From Pacificitalea manganoxidans (GTDB taxonomy: Bacteria > Pseudomonadota > Alphaproteobacteria > Rhodobacterales > Rhodobacteraceae), in assembly GCF_002504165.1 (NCBI RefSeq), contig NZ_CP021404.1, positions 372,001-436,000 of the forward strand: a stretch of 64,000 nt of DNA, written 5' to 3'. Below, piece by piece: positions 47,266-55,543 of the stretch. The notes beneath the pieces are model-generated. The model saw only the letters and a list, made by a program, of their open reading frames with translations. It did no database searches and was not told the DNA's origin. Within the stretch, counting starts at the first letter, position 1, and every line of letters starts with the position of its first letter. A program made the position numbers and the translations under genes.

Positions 47266-48357
47266 ATGCCGTTGGGGGCCATGGCCGAGCCGCTGCGCAT
47301 CGCGACCTATGATGCCGGTCTGCGGCGCGATGGGCCGGGCCTGCTTCTGCGCGATATCACCCTTGCCGAAGACCAAGCCACAGCCGCCATTGCGATGATC
47401 GCGGCGCTGAGGGCCGATATTTTGCTGCTGACCGGGATGGATCAGGACCAGCAGGGCGCGAGCCTTCGGGCCCTTGCGGAGGCCTTGGCCGCGCGTGGGG
47501 TGCACTATCCGCACCTGGTGCCTTTGGCGGGAAATCGCGGGGTCGAAACCGGGCTGGACCTTGACGGGGACGGGCGCAGCGGCGGGCCGGGCGATGCGCA
47601 GGGCTGGGGCCGGTTCACCGGCGCGGGCGGCATCGCGCTGCTCAGCCGCTATCCGGTCGATCCGGCGGGGCTGATCGATATGAGCTCGCTGCTGTGGCGT
47701 GACCTGCCGGGGGCTGAGATGCCTCAAAAAGACGGGCAGGCGTTTCCGTCCGATGCGGCACAGGCGGTGCAGCGGCTGTCGAGTTCCGGGCATTATGCCA
47801 TTCCCGTGCGGACCCCCAAGGGGCGGATCACCCTGCTGGCTTTCGCCGCGACGCCGCCGGTATTCGACGGGCCGGAGGATGCCAATGGCATGCGTAATGC
47901 CGATGAAATCCGCCTATGGGATGCGCTGTTGCGCGGCGCTCTGGACCAGCCGCCCCCACCCGCGCCCCGCGTGCTGCTGGGCAATGCCAATCTCGATCCC
48001 TATGACGGGGAGGGGCGGCGACAGGTGATCGCGGATCTGCTGGCAGGTCCGCTGTGGCAGGATACCGGCCCTGCGGCGCCGACCCCCGTGGCGGAGGATC
48101 CCAGCCATGTCGGACCGGCTGCGCAGGATACCGCATTCTGGCGCCCGCAGGCCGAGGGCGGACCCGGCGGGTTGCGGGTGGATTATGTGCTGCCGGAACG
48201 TGGCATCACGGTGGTGAATAGTGGCGTGCTGGTGGATGTGCCCGGCGCGACGGGATCAGGCGCGACGGGGTCAGGGGCGGGGGCGGATGTCGCGGCGCGC
48301 GCCTCGACGCACCGACCCGTCTGGATCGAAATCGAACTGCCCCCACCACTGCGCTAA
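47266..48357 (+). CDS. Endonuclease/exonuclease/phosphatase family protein
   Basis: An EEP-superfamily phosphoesterase, about 363 residues from the first clear [14 protein letters not shown] starts the domain; metal/catalytic elements include [24 protein letters not shown] and the final STHRPVW (His). The start is doubtful: the codons before 47266 spell LTRRRAEALSALIII, which together with LMPLGAMA makes a proper signal peptide, yet the only in-frame ATG upstream (47086) lies deep in the previous gene. CTG 47206, overlapping the previous TGA, would fit well. A Gly/Ala repeat ([13 protein letters not shown]) stands near the C-terminus. Confidence 0.78.
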   Translation: MPLGAMAEPLRIATYDAGLRRDGPGLLLRDITLAEDQATAAIAMIAALRADILLLTGMDQDQQGASLRALAEALAARGVHYPHLVPLAGNRGVETGLDLDGDGRSGGPGDAQGWGRFTGAGGIALLSRYPVDPAGLIDMSSLLWRDLPGAEMPQKDGQAFPSDAAQAVQRLSSSGHYAIPVRTPKGRITLLAFAATPPVFDGPEDANGMRNADEIRLWDALLRGALDQPPPPAPRVLLGNANLDPYDGEGRRQVIADLLAGPLWQDTGPAAPTPVAEDPSHVGPAAQDTAFWRPQAEGGPGGLRVDYVLPERGITVVNSGVLVDVPGATGSGATGSGAGADVAARASTHRPVWIEIELPPPLR

Positions 48358-48431
48358 GCCTGCCCAGCTTGACCCTGCGGCTGCTGCGCTATAGCCCGTT
48401 CCCGACCATTTATTGCGAGGAGCGCAGCCCC

Positions 48432-49529
48432 ATGTCCAATCCCTCCATTCTGATCCTGCCCGGCGACGGTATCGGCCCCGAAGTGATGGCCGAGGTTCGC
48501 AAGATCATCGATTGGTTCGGCACGCAGGGCACCACCTTTGACGTGTCCGAGGATCTGGTCGGCGGCGCCGCTTATGACAAGCACGGCACCCCGCTGCATG
48601 ACGACACGATGGCCCGCGCGCAGGAGGTGGACGCCGTTCTGCTGGGGGCTGTCGGCGGCCCGAAATACGACGATCTCGACTTCTCGGTGAAGCCGGAGCG
48701 CGGCCTGCTGCGCCTGCGCAAGGAGATGGACCTTTATGCCAACCTGCGCCCGGCGCAGTGTTTCGATGCGCTGGCGGATTTCTCCTCGCTGAAGAAAGAC
48801 GTGGTTGCCGGGCTCGACATCATGATCGTGCGCGAACTGACCAGCGGCATCTATTTCGGCGAGCCACGCGGCATCATCCACGAAGGTAACGAGCGCGTCG
48901 GCATCAACACCCAGCGCTATACCGAAAGCGAAATCGACCGCGTGGCGCGCTCCGCCTTTGAACTGGCTCGCCGCCGCGGCAACAAGGTCTGCTCGATGGA
49001 GAAGGCCAACGTGATGGAATCCGGCATTCTGTGGCGCGAGGTCGTCCAGAAGGTGCATGACGAGGATTATCCCGATGTGGAACTGAGCCACATGTATGCC
49101 GATGCAGGCGCCATGCAGCTGTGCCGCTGGCCCAAGCAGTTCGACGTGATCGTCACCGATAACCTGTTCGGCGACCTGCTCTCGGATGCCGCCGCAATGC
49201 TGACCGGCTCGCTGGGCATGCTGCCCTCCGCCTCTCTCGGTGCGCCGATGGCGAATGGCCGGCCCAAGGCGCTGTATGAGCCGGTGCATGGCTCCGCCCC
49301 CGATATCGCCGGTCAGGGCAAGGCAAACCCGATCGCTTGCATCCTGAGCTTTGCGATGGCGCTGCGCTATTCCTTCGACATGGGCGAAGACGCCACCCGG
49401 CTGGAGCGCGCGGTGGAGAAGGTGCTGGCCGACGGTCTGCGCACCGCCGATCTGATGGGCCCCGAAGGCGGCACACCGGTCAGCACGTCTGAGATGGGCG
49501 ACGCGGTTCTGGCAGCGCTTTCCGCGTAA
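48432..49529 (+). CDS. leuB: 3-isopropylmalate dehydrogenase
   Basis: A 365-residue NAD-dependent decarboxylating dehydrogenase of leucine synthesis. [29 protein letters not shown], the metal-binding [19 protein letters not shown] and [14 protein letters not shown] are diagnostic. Start 48432 (MSNPSILIL) follows GCGAGGAGC. The leucine genes are in order leuC-leuD-X-Y-leuB, but the leuD terminator means leuB likely has its own promoter. Confidence 0.97.
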   Translation: MSNPSILILPGDGIGPEVMAEVRKIIDWFGTQGTTFDVSEDLVGGAAYDKHGTPLHDDTMARAQEVDAVLLGAVGGPKYDDLDFSVKPERGLLRLRKEMDLYANLRPAQCFDALADFSSLKKDVVAGLDIMIVRELTSGIYFGEPRGIIHEGNERVGINTQRYTESEIDRVARSAFELARRRGNKVCSMEKANVMESGILWREVVQKVHDEDYPDVELSHMYADAGAMQLCRWPKQFDVIVTDNLFGDLLSDAAAMLTGSLGMLPSASLGAPMANGRPKALYEPVHGSAPDIAGQGKANPIACILSFAMALRYSFDMGEDATRLERAVEKVLADGLRTADLMGPEGGTPVSTSEMGDAVLAALSA

Positions 49530-49551
49530 GCCTCGCAGCCACGACGCATAG

Positions 49552-49581
49552 ACGGGCGGCATCGGCAACGGTGCCGCCCGT
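49552..49581. terminator. hairpin between leuB and convergent gene
   Basis: A perfect 10-bp stem (ACGGGCGGCA 49552-49561 with 49572-49581). The following bases TTGTCGTTCG are only moderately T-rich. It probably ends leuB and the opposite gene. Confidence 0.65.
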
Positions 49582-49609
49582 TGTCGTTCGAAGGGCTGCG
49601 CGACGAGCC

Positions 49610-50005
49610 TCAGGCGGCGGTCTTGTCCAGCAACTTGGCCATGAAGGCGCGCGGCACGGCGGCCCGCTGAAAGAAATTCGGGCCGAGCTTCAGCACCCGG
49701 TCGTCGTGACGCCAAAACCACCCTTCGCCCGCGACGGGCCGGTTGTCCTGCCCCATCTTCACCACCACGCGGTTCCGGCTGCGACCATGGGCCGTCTGAC
49801 CTGCGCCGGTGCAATCGGCCTTCAGGAAATATTGGCCGCGCCCTTTGCTGCCGGGATACAGCTTTAGCAGTTCGATGCCCTTGTAATACGAATGGCTTTG
49901 GTCGTTGCGATGCACGACCCCGGCATCGATCCTGCCCAATAGATGGCCTAAAGTCTGAACGATGCCGAAATGTTCACGATCATTTTCATTATACGTCAAT
50001 GTCAT
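49610..50005 (-). CDS. hypothetical protein, 131 residues
   Basis: A soluble, basic protein (MTLTYNENDREHFGIVQTLG...) with a C-terminal half rich in Lys/Arg and Trp (GEGWFWRHDDRVLKLGPNFF). Start 50005 follows GGAGTTTCC. The longer open frame upstream overlaps the DMT transporter promoter region and is not credible. I do not recognise a family; the codon use agrees with the core genome. Confidence 0.6.
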   Translation of the reverse strand: MTLTYNENDREHFGIVQTLGHLLGRIDAGVVHRNDQSHSYYKGIELLKLYPGSKGRGQYFLKADCTGAGQTAHGRSRNRVVVKMGQDNRPVAGEGWFWRHDDRVLKLGPNFFQRAAVPRAFMAKLLDKTAA

Positions 50006-50182
50006 GGCGGAAACTCCACGAGGATTGAAGGAAACTTGCGGTAAAGCGATTGCACGTCTGAATGAGCGCAGTATGTCATGGGGCAGCTGATCTGACGAGA
50101 GTGCGGGCAGCTGGCCTGTCCCGGCATTGCTGTCTGCGCCGGGCCTGCCCGCTGCGACACCACCCCCTGTAAAGGACGCCTT

Positions 50183-51196
50183 ATGCCCGGACACCCTGCC
50201 TCCAACGGTCGCGGCGCTCTGGCCGGGCTTGCCGCCTTTGCTGTGTTTGCCTCCCACGATGTGGTGGTGAAAATTCTCGGGGCGCGGTTCGAGCCGTTTC
50301 AGATCGTTTTCTTTTCCGTGCTGTTCGGCTTTCCCATCGTGACCGTGATGCTGATGCGGGACCGGACCGACGGCAATCTGCGGCCCAAGCATCCCTATTG
50401 GTCGGCGCTGCGCACCGCGATGGCGGTGATAACCGGTCTTTGCGTGTTCTACGCCTTCTCCACCCTGCCGCTGGCGGAAACCTATGCCATCCTGTTTTCG
50501 ATGCCGCTGCTCATTACGATGCTGGCGATACCCGTGCTGGGCGAGAAGGTCGGTTGGCGCCGTGGCTTGGCGGTCATTGTGGGGCTGATCGGCGTGATCG
50601 TGGTGTTGCAACCGGGCGATACGGAGCTGACCCTTGGCCATCTAGCGGCCGTGATCGGGGCGGCTACGGGGGCCACGGCGGCGGTGATCGTGCGCAAGAT
50701 CGGGCAGGATGAGCGTGCGGCGGTGCTGCTGCTTTATCCGATGGTCGCGAATTTCGTGGTCATGGCGTGCTTCCTGCCTTTCGTCTACAAACCCGTGCAG
50801 CTGACGGAACTAGGCGGGTTCGGGCTTATGGCTTTGCTGAGCTTTGGCGGCACGCTGTTGCAGATCGCGGCCTACCGGCTGGGCAGCGCGGTGATCGTCG
50901 CCCCGATGCAATACAGTCAGATCATCTGGGCCACGCTGTTTGGTGTGCTGCTGTTCGATGAAATCCCGAACATGAACACCGCCATTGGCGCGGTCATCAT
51001 CATTGCGTCCGGGCTTTACATCGTGTTCCGCGAGGATCGCAAATCCGGCTCCGGCACGCCGGTTCTGCGCAGCCGCAGCCGGTTCGGGGTGCCAATGGGG
51101 GCACCCCGCGTCAGCGTCATGCAGCGACTGTCCCAACGCCGCCGCACCCCGCGCGGAGAGGGGGCCGCGGCGCCGCTTTCGCCGCCCGCAGAGTAG
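50183..51196 (+). CDS. DMT (EamA) family transporter
   Basis: A 337-residue ten-TM transporter with two EamA repeats, the first ending near VLGEKVGWRRGLAVIVGLIGVIVVLQPGD, the second near LFDEIPNMNTAIGAVIIIASGLYIVFRE. Its basic, Arg/Ser-rich cytoplasmic tail (about 45 residues) is longer than usual. Substrate unknown. It is the last gene of the core region before tRNA-Pro. Confidence 0.9.
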   Translation: MPGHPASNGRGALAGLAAFAVFASHDVVVKILGARFEPFQIVFFSVLFGFPIVTVMLMRDRTDGNLRPKHPYWSALRTAMAVITGLCVFYAFSTLPLAETYAILFSMPLLITMLAIPVLGEKVGWRRGLAVIVGLIGVIVVLQPGDTELTLGHLAAVIGAATGATAAVIVRKIGQDERAAVLLLYPMVANFVVMACFLPFVYKPVQLTELGGFGLMALLSFGGTLLQIAAYRLGSAVIVAPMQYSQIIWATLFGVLLFDEIPNMNTAIGAVIIIASGLYIVFREDRKSGSGTPVLRSRSRFGVPMGAPRVSVMQRLSQRRRTPRGEGAAAPLSPPAE

Positions 51197-51282
51197 GGCT
51201 GGACGCGCGCCCGAATTTCAGCGGCACGGGCAATCCCCCCTTGCCAAACCCGAACATGCGCTGTAACTCCCCGCCTCACGGT

Positions 51283-51359
51283 CGGAGTGTAGCTCAGCTT
51301 GGTAGAGCACTGTCTTCGGGAGGCAGGGGTCGGAGGTTCGAATCCTCTCACTCCGACCA
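51283..51359 (+). tRNA. tRNA-Pro(CGG)
   Basis: A 77-base cloverleaf: acceptor CGGAGTG/CACTCCG, D-arm GCTCAGCTTGGTAGAGC, anticodon loop TTCGGGA (anticodon CGG, reads CCG), T-loop TTCGAAT, encoded CCA. The start base C1 is normal for bacterial tRNA-Pro. All genes to the left are core; accessory genes start right after it. Confidence 0.96.
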
Positions 51360-51558
51360 ATAAATCCAAGAAAATTCAGTCGGTTGGTTGCCTTCCTCTT
51401 GAGGCGGGCACTACGGGCGCAGTTCACTGGGCAGCACCGGGGCAGCATCACGCGACTCTAGGGCGGTTGGACGCGGGCCGTATAGCCCGCAAAAATTGCG
51501 TAGGGTCCGACAGGCAAATCCGTGCTACCCTCTTTCTTAAAAGTTGAGGGTGTTTGTG

Positions 51559-52293
51559 ATGTTTCAGCGGTCCGGTAGTGAAGTTTTACTTAAGAGTTGG
51601 CGAGCACGTGTGAAGGCGCAGACACGGAACTGTATGCATGCCGCGTTCTCCCCGGTGCCCGAGGAAACCCTAGTTCAATCAAACGCCAGATATGAAGGCC
51701 TCGATGGTCTCGCCACGCTCGCGCGCCATTGGCAAAATATCGTGGTTCCATTGCGGGTCTTGGGAGACGCCGGTGTGACGTTGGTTGCAACAACGATCAG
51801 CGACCGCTGGTGGTCTGCTAATCCGTCCGTTGTGTTTAACGAGGTCTGTCGTTTCCGCTCGATCGTGCTGGACGCTTCTGTAGCGGAGTGCCCGACTGAC
51901 TTGTTGGTGCTGATGGACGAGTGGCTTCCCGATCCTCGGGATTGGGCAGAAAACGGGATAGCGAAACGAGACCTCTGCGCTGATGCTCACGAGGGGGCCC
52001 ACTCTCTGGCCCGCTACGCCTATGCGCTGTTAGAGCAGCGGCTCGACACCCCAACTGCTGACTTCTTAGCATTTCAGGAAGCGGCCACAGCGCTGAGCAA
52101 CGTTGGTCTGTTCGAAGCGCACGGCGAAGGCTGTCGTCTATCAGACGTCGCCTGCCTTCTTTTCCCTTCGCTCCAATCGAGAGCGGAGCAGTTACTGCAG
52201 CGCCGCCGTGATCTGGCTTGGCGGGAAGAAGATTGGAATGGGCCTTGGGTAGTGCCAGCTGAGCTTCTCGCTACCGTAGGCGGCGCCAGCTAG
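51559..52293 (+). CDS. hypothetical protein, 244 residues
   Basis: First gene after tRNA-Pro. A soluble protein with AYALLEQRLDTPTADFLAFQEAATALSNVGLFEAHGEG in its C-terminal half and a Trp-rich end (WREEDWNGPWVVPAEL). No motif is recognised. ATG 51559 (MFQRSGSEV) has a GAGGG SD 8 bases upstream; TTG 51544 is an alternative. Codon use is less GC3-biased than that of core genes, in keeping with transfer. Confidence 0.6.
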   Translation: MFQRSGSEVLLKSWRARVKAQTRNCMHAAFSPVPEETLVQSNARYEGLDGLATLARHWQNIVVPLRVLGDAGVTLVATTISDRWWSANPSVVFNEVCRFRSIVLDASVAECPTDLLVLMDEWLPDPRDWAENGIAKRDLCADAHEGAHSLARYAYALLEQRLDTPTADFLAFQEAATALSNVGLFEAHGEGCRLSDVACLLFPSLQSRAEQLLQRRRDLAWREEDWNGPWVVPAELLATVGGAS

Positions 52294-52437
52294 CCGCGCG
52301 GCTCACAGTCGCCGGCGTAGGGGTGCCCGAGATCGCTCCCGGCCAAAATACTTCTTTCTTTAGTTTATTTTTTCTTTCCCGCTCACTGGAAAGGTGCTGT
52401 CTTTGGGTGGTGCAACTTACCAGTTAGGATTTTTCCC

Positions 52438-52797
52438 ATGCCCATTCGTGCAGCGCAGGTTCAGTACAATGACTATCGCGGCACCGTAGCCGCCGATCGC
52501 GCGGACGATAGGTCCCTGAAAGATTTTCTTGAAGATTTGGGTTTGGCGCGACCCGACGAGATTGTGGTCGGGTGCCGTATCTCGTTTTACGAGAACCCCG
52601 GTCAAAATATTAGTGGTGGCGTGGTAGTCTACCTGCAGACTGGCGCTTTCGGTGACCCGGACGTGGCAATCCGCGCAATTGAAGTGAACTTGCCCTTCGA
52701 CAAGCTATTCTCGTTTTTCAAACGGTTCGACCTGGTATTCACTACCGACGGTAGGACGTATGAGAACGTCGAGGTTGACGGACCTCACTACGGCTAG
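52438..52797 (+). CDS. hypothetical protein, 119 residues
   Basis: A small soluble protein (MPIRAAQVQYNDYRGTVAADR...) with mixed beta/alpha pattern: DEIVVGCRISFYENPG, GVVVYLQTGAFGD, IRAIEVNLPFDKLFSFFKRFDLVFT. SD AGGA stands 9 bases before the ATG, and an AT-rich tract (about 52350-52380) upstream may be a promoter. No family recognised. Confidence 0.6.
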   Translation: MPIRAAQVQYNDYRGTVAADRADDRSLKDFLEDLGLARPDEIVVGCRISFYENPGQNISGGVVVYLQTGAFGDPDVAIRAIEVNLPFDKLFSFFKRFDLVFTTDGRTYENVEVDGPHYG

Positions 52798-52903
52798 CGC
52801 CACGGGAGTTATTCCGCGCGCTTTCCGCCGGGCGCCCCGTCAACCCGCCAAGGTTAGCTGCCGAGCGGGGTGCTGCCTATGCGCTAGTGGGCCCCGGCTA
52901 TTA

Positions 52904-53362
52904 TCAGGCACATTTCCTCTTGGCGGAGCGGTGCGCGAGCTCGCGCAGTAGCGAGATATTGTGGCATTCATTCCGTAGCCAGCGCACGGACAGACCCGCA
53001 GCGTAAATACGGCTCTGAGACCAATGCTGCCGAACCGCAAGCGGCTCTCCCCAGAAGCGGATGAGAGTATCCACACCCGCGACCCCTTCCATAGCGAAGC
53101 CAAGCCGCGCCTCATCGGTAATTAAGCCCGCTACGGCGTACGGCAACCTGCCGCAAAGGTGCAGTAGGCGATTGGTCGATCCGATCGAAAGATTTGGCGC
53201 ACTGCGCACCGCATGAAGTTGTAGCGAATAGAGCCCATTCGATAGGTGATAGGCCGCCTCCAGGCTGCTAGTGGCCCTTTCAAATTCATCGCTTACGCAC
53301 GCTGCGTAGAAATCGCTGTCGTTCTTAGGTTTCGCGGCACAGGCGCTTTTTGCATGAAACAT
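52904..53362 (-). CDS. hypothetical protein, 152 residues
   Basis: A helical protein (DEFERATSSLEAAYHLSNGLYSLQ..., SVRWLRNECHNISLLRELAHRSAKRK) with five Cys. Start 53362 follows AGGGGATGCAA at good spacing; ATG 53368 is nearer to the SD and less likely. No family recognised. It is convergent with the 119-residue gene and divergent from the resolvase module. Confidence 0.55.
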   Translation of the reverse strand: MFHAKSACAAKPKNDSDFYAACVSDEFERATSSLEAAYHLSNGLYSLQLHAVRSAPNLSIGSTNRLLHLCGRLPYAVAGLITDEARLGFAMEGVAGVDTLIRFWGEPLAVRQHWSQSRIYAAGLSVRWLRNECHNISLLRELAHRSAKRKCA

Positions 53363-53566
53363 TTGCATCCCCTCTCACAGCCCACTGTGACGGCAGTGGG
53401 CGTCTATGTCTTCGGGATAGGCTGTGACTAGGTTGTGCAAAACTTAGGAGCGTGCCGAAAAAGTTTGACCTGCCAGCAAATTTCTAGCGCCAAGGGATGC
53501 CGGCTTTTGTAGGCGGCGCGGACTGCCCCCAGGGGGCGGGTGCCGGGCAGTCACCCGTCCGCAGTG

Positions 53567-53678
53567 TGTCCGCTAGGGTATACCTCAGTGGACGAGTCGA
53601 AAGTGTCGTACTGGATGTCCGTTGTCATTGACATCAGTATACGGACATGCATTTATATGGACATATAGACAGCGGACA
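53567..53678 (+). other. res site of Tn3-type resolvase (three subsites)
   Basis: Three pairs of resolvase-like half-sites stand in a row. Subsite I, 53567-53594, is 28 bp with TGTCC and GGACG ends and an AT centre. Subsite II, 53615-53648, is 34 bp with perfect ATGTCCGT/ACGGACAT ends. Subsite III is about 53654-53678, 25 bp, with GGACA elements in direct orientation. The whole is 112 bp. In Tn3/gamma-delta the lengths are 28, 34 and 25 bp in 114 bp, with crossover at the AT of subsite I. It lies directly before the small gene and resolvase, so binding can also repress them. Confidence 0.75.
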
Positions 53679-53693
53679 ACAAGGAAGAACAGA

Positions 53694-53900
53694 ATGCCTG
53701 CAACCTCAGAATTAACTCGCTACTTTGGCCTTGCTTCGCAGCTGGCCTCCGCTTGCCGCGCGCAGGATGCGACCGCAGCTTGGGAGGCTGCTGACGAGTT
53801 GGAAGTGCTAGCGCTGCACGGTACGGCTCCTGCAATACGAACGCGGGCTCATGCCGCGGTATGCGCGGCGTGGCGTAACGCTCAGTCGCCCGCTGGATGA
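53694..53900 (+). CDS. small hypothetical protein before resolvase
   Basis: A 68-residue Ala-rich helical protein (MPATSELTRYFGLASQLASACRAQ...). SD AAGGAAG is 8 bases upstream and abuts res subsite III, so its expression is probably resolvase-controlled. It ends 8 bases before the resolvase start. No family recognised. Confidence 0.6.
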   Translation: MPATSELTRYFGLASQLASACRAQDATAAWEAADELEVLALHGTAPAIRTRAHAAVCAAWRNAQSPAG

Positions 53901-53908
53901 GGATGCAA

Positions 53909-54550
53909 ATGAAAACCATTCTATATGCACGGGTCTCAACAAAAGATCAGACCGCTGCGCACCAGCTAACTCAAGCAGAGAACGCAGGGTATCTTGTTGA
54001 TGACGTTGTCACCGACCAGGGCGTCTCAGGTGTCACCACCCGGCTCGCAGAACGGCCACAGGGCCGACGCTTGTTCGACATGCTTCGATCCGGCGATACG
54101 CTGCTCGTCCGCTGGGTTGATCGTCTTGGCCGCGACTATGAAGACGTCAGCGACAACATTCGTGCTTTCATGCGGCGCGGGGTCGTCGTGCGGACAATCA
54201 TCAATGGGATGGTGTTCGATGGCTCAACGCAAGATCCGATGCAGAGAGCGGTTCGAGACGCCCTTATCGGGTTTATGGCAGCCCTGTCCCAAGCCCAAGC
54301 CGAGGCAACAAAGGAAGCGCGGCGCGCAGGAATAGCCCACGCCAAAGCGCAGGATTTTGCAGGAACAAAATTTAGAGGCAGAAAACCGAGCTATACCCGC
54401 GAGCAATTCGATCAAGTGGGCGTCGCGTCAGAACAGGGGCTCGGAACGTCCGAAATCTCGCGGCTGGTAGGCCTTAGTCGCCAAGCGGTTCTGCGGATAC
54501 AAGCTGATCCTAGTGGGTGCGAGCAAACCTTACAGAAATGGGGTCTCTGA
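53909..54550 (+). CDS. Serine recombinase, Tn3-resolvase type
   Basis: A 213-residue small serine recombinase. The catalytic Ser is in LYARVSTKDQT (Ser10 from this start); VRWVDRLGRDYEDV holds the Arg motif (DRLxR), and the long E-helix has ALIGFMAALSQAQAEATKEARRAGI. The C-terminal HTH reads LGTSEISRLVGLSRQAVLRI. Start 53909 follows GAGGATGCAA; ATG 53897 is possible. The adjacent res site supports a resolution function, perhaps for a lost transposon or as island maintenance. Confidence 0.9.
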   Translation: MKTILYARVSTKDQTAAHQLTQAENAGYLVDDVVTDQGVSGVTTRLAERPQGRRLFDMLRSGDTLLVRWVDRLGRDYEDVSDNIRAFMRRGVVVRTIINGMVFDGSTQDPMQRAVRDALIGFMAALSQAQAEATKEARRAGIAHAKAQDFAGTKFRGRKPSYTREQFDQVGVASEQGLGTSEISRLVGLSRQAVLRIQADPSGCEQTLQKWGL

Positions 54551-54607
54551 ACTGAAAATGCGCGGCATTAGCAAACTCATTAAGTATGGTTAGTTGAATA
54601 ACTTGAA

Positions 54608-55100
54608 ATGGTTATGTGTTCTGGCGACACGAAAAACGAGCCAGAGTAAGAACGCCCGAACACGGTTGCGGGCCTTGTCGCGAAGCACGCTGAGCTATCC
54701 GCGCTTCGTGACCGATACCAAGCTGAGATCAAGAAGCTGACGGTGGACATAGACCACCTGGACGCCGCCATAAGGCTGTTTGATCCACACGCGGACACTT
54801 ACGCCATAAAGGAATACGTTACGAAGCACCGGGCGAAGAAGGGCAGCGTCAAGCGCTTCGTCCTGAATACTCTTCGAGAGGCTGGCGGCCCGCTCACGTC
54901 TCGCCAAATCACTGAGGCGTGGCGCCATGAGCGCGGCCTTACTGCCGACGACGCCACGCTTGCAACGCTATGCAAGTGCATCGAGGCCTGTATCAAGGAT
55001 TGCGTCAGGCAGGGGTTGATCGAGGATCAGGGATGGACGACGGATCACGGGGGAGTTTGGGCCGTACAAGCTTTGGAAAGTGAAAGAGGGCGGCCTGTGA
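54608..55100 (+). pseudogene. broken coiled-coil/winged-helix protein gene (nonsense + frameshift)
   Basis: The frame starts MVMCSGDTKNEPE, meets TAA at 54647, and then continues in the same frame as NTVAGLVAKHAELSALRDRYQAEIKKL and DIDHLDAAIRLFDPHADTY, which I know as a common alphaproteobacterial coiled-coil family, followed by a winged-helix-like part (GPLTSRQITEAWRHERG). A one-base change at the G5 run (55049-55053) would restore the end YKLWKVKEGGL with TGA at 55098, just in the terminator; uncorrected, the frame runs to 55462 without sense. The GTG at 54743 could restart translation. Confidence 0.65.
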
Positions 55101-55110
55101 GCCGCCCTCT
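55085..55110. terminator. bidirectional terminator between convergent genes
   Basis: A perfect 10-bp stem (AGAGGGCGGC 55085-55094 with 55101-55110, loop CTGTGA). The loop holds the TGA of the frame-corrected pseudogene. It serves both the pseudogene and the minus-strand 66-residue gene. Confidence 0.8.
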
Positions 55111-55114
55111 CATC

Positions 55115-55315
55115 TTATCGCCGCTTGGGGAAGTCCCTCGGGAGGTCTTCTGCGGGCGGGATTTCCGTGAACCTGCGGCCCTTCACCACATCTGCGATGC
55201 GACCGAAGTTCAGCCCGTTGAAATAGGCGGAAATCCACGAGTACGGAAAGCCCAGAAGGCGGGCAAGTTTGATGATCGGAACCATGTCCGCTGTCAGCTT
55301 AGGATCGTGCATCAT
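55115..55315 (-). CDS. small HTH-like protein, 66 residues
   Basis: MMHDPKLTADMVPIIKLARL... then SWISAYFNGLNFGRIADVVKGRRFTEIP. The segment around FNGLNFGRIADVVKG resembles the recognition helix of small homeodomain-like phage HTH proteins; this is inference. The start has an ideal SD (CACAGGAG, 5 bases upstream), and a terminator follows the stop, so I consider it real. It converges with the broken gene. Confidence 0.7.
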   Translation of the reverse strand: MMHDPKLTADMVPIIKLARLLGFPYSWISAYFNGLNFGRIADVVKGRRFTEIPPAEDLPRDFPKRR

Positions 55316-55449
55316 TTTACTCCTGTGATGCAGCGACCGAACGTCAGACTTGACCCGCGCCCCTCAAAGGCGCAAATGTCAGATGTACGTTGTCCGAAAT
55401 TCGGTCAATTTGAGGTAGGCCGAGGCGAATGCCCCGGCCCGGATTTTCC

Positions 55450-55485
55450 CCACCTAGGATAGCGCGCCAACGCTTACCTAGGTGG
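55450..55485. repeat. inverted repeat CCACCTAGG/CCTAGGTGG
   Basis: Perfect 9-bp arms at 55450-55458 and 55477-55485 with inner AGCG/CGCT pairing. It lies 59 bases downstream of the 176-residue gene. No T-run follows in either direction. Confidence 0.6.
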
Positions 55486-55543
55486 ACCCCTCTATATTCG
55501 TCCCATCTTCGTAACCTCCTTTGGACTGTTCCGAGACATCCCG

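Noticed and set aside
51283-51359. Second attachment-site copy of the tRNA-Pro 3' end
   Set aside because: I looked for GGTTCGAATCCTCTC-like copies to the right and found none within the window, so no att pair is reported.
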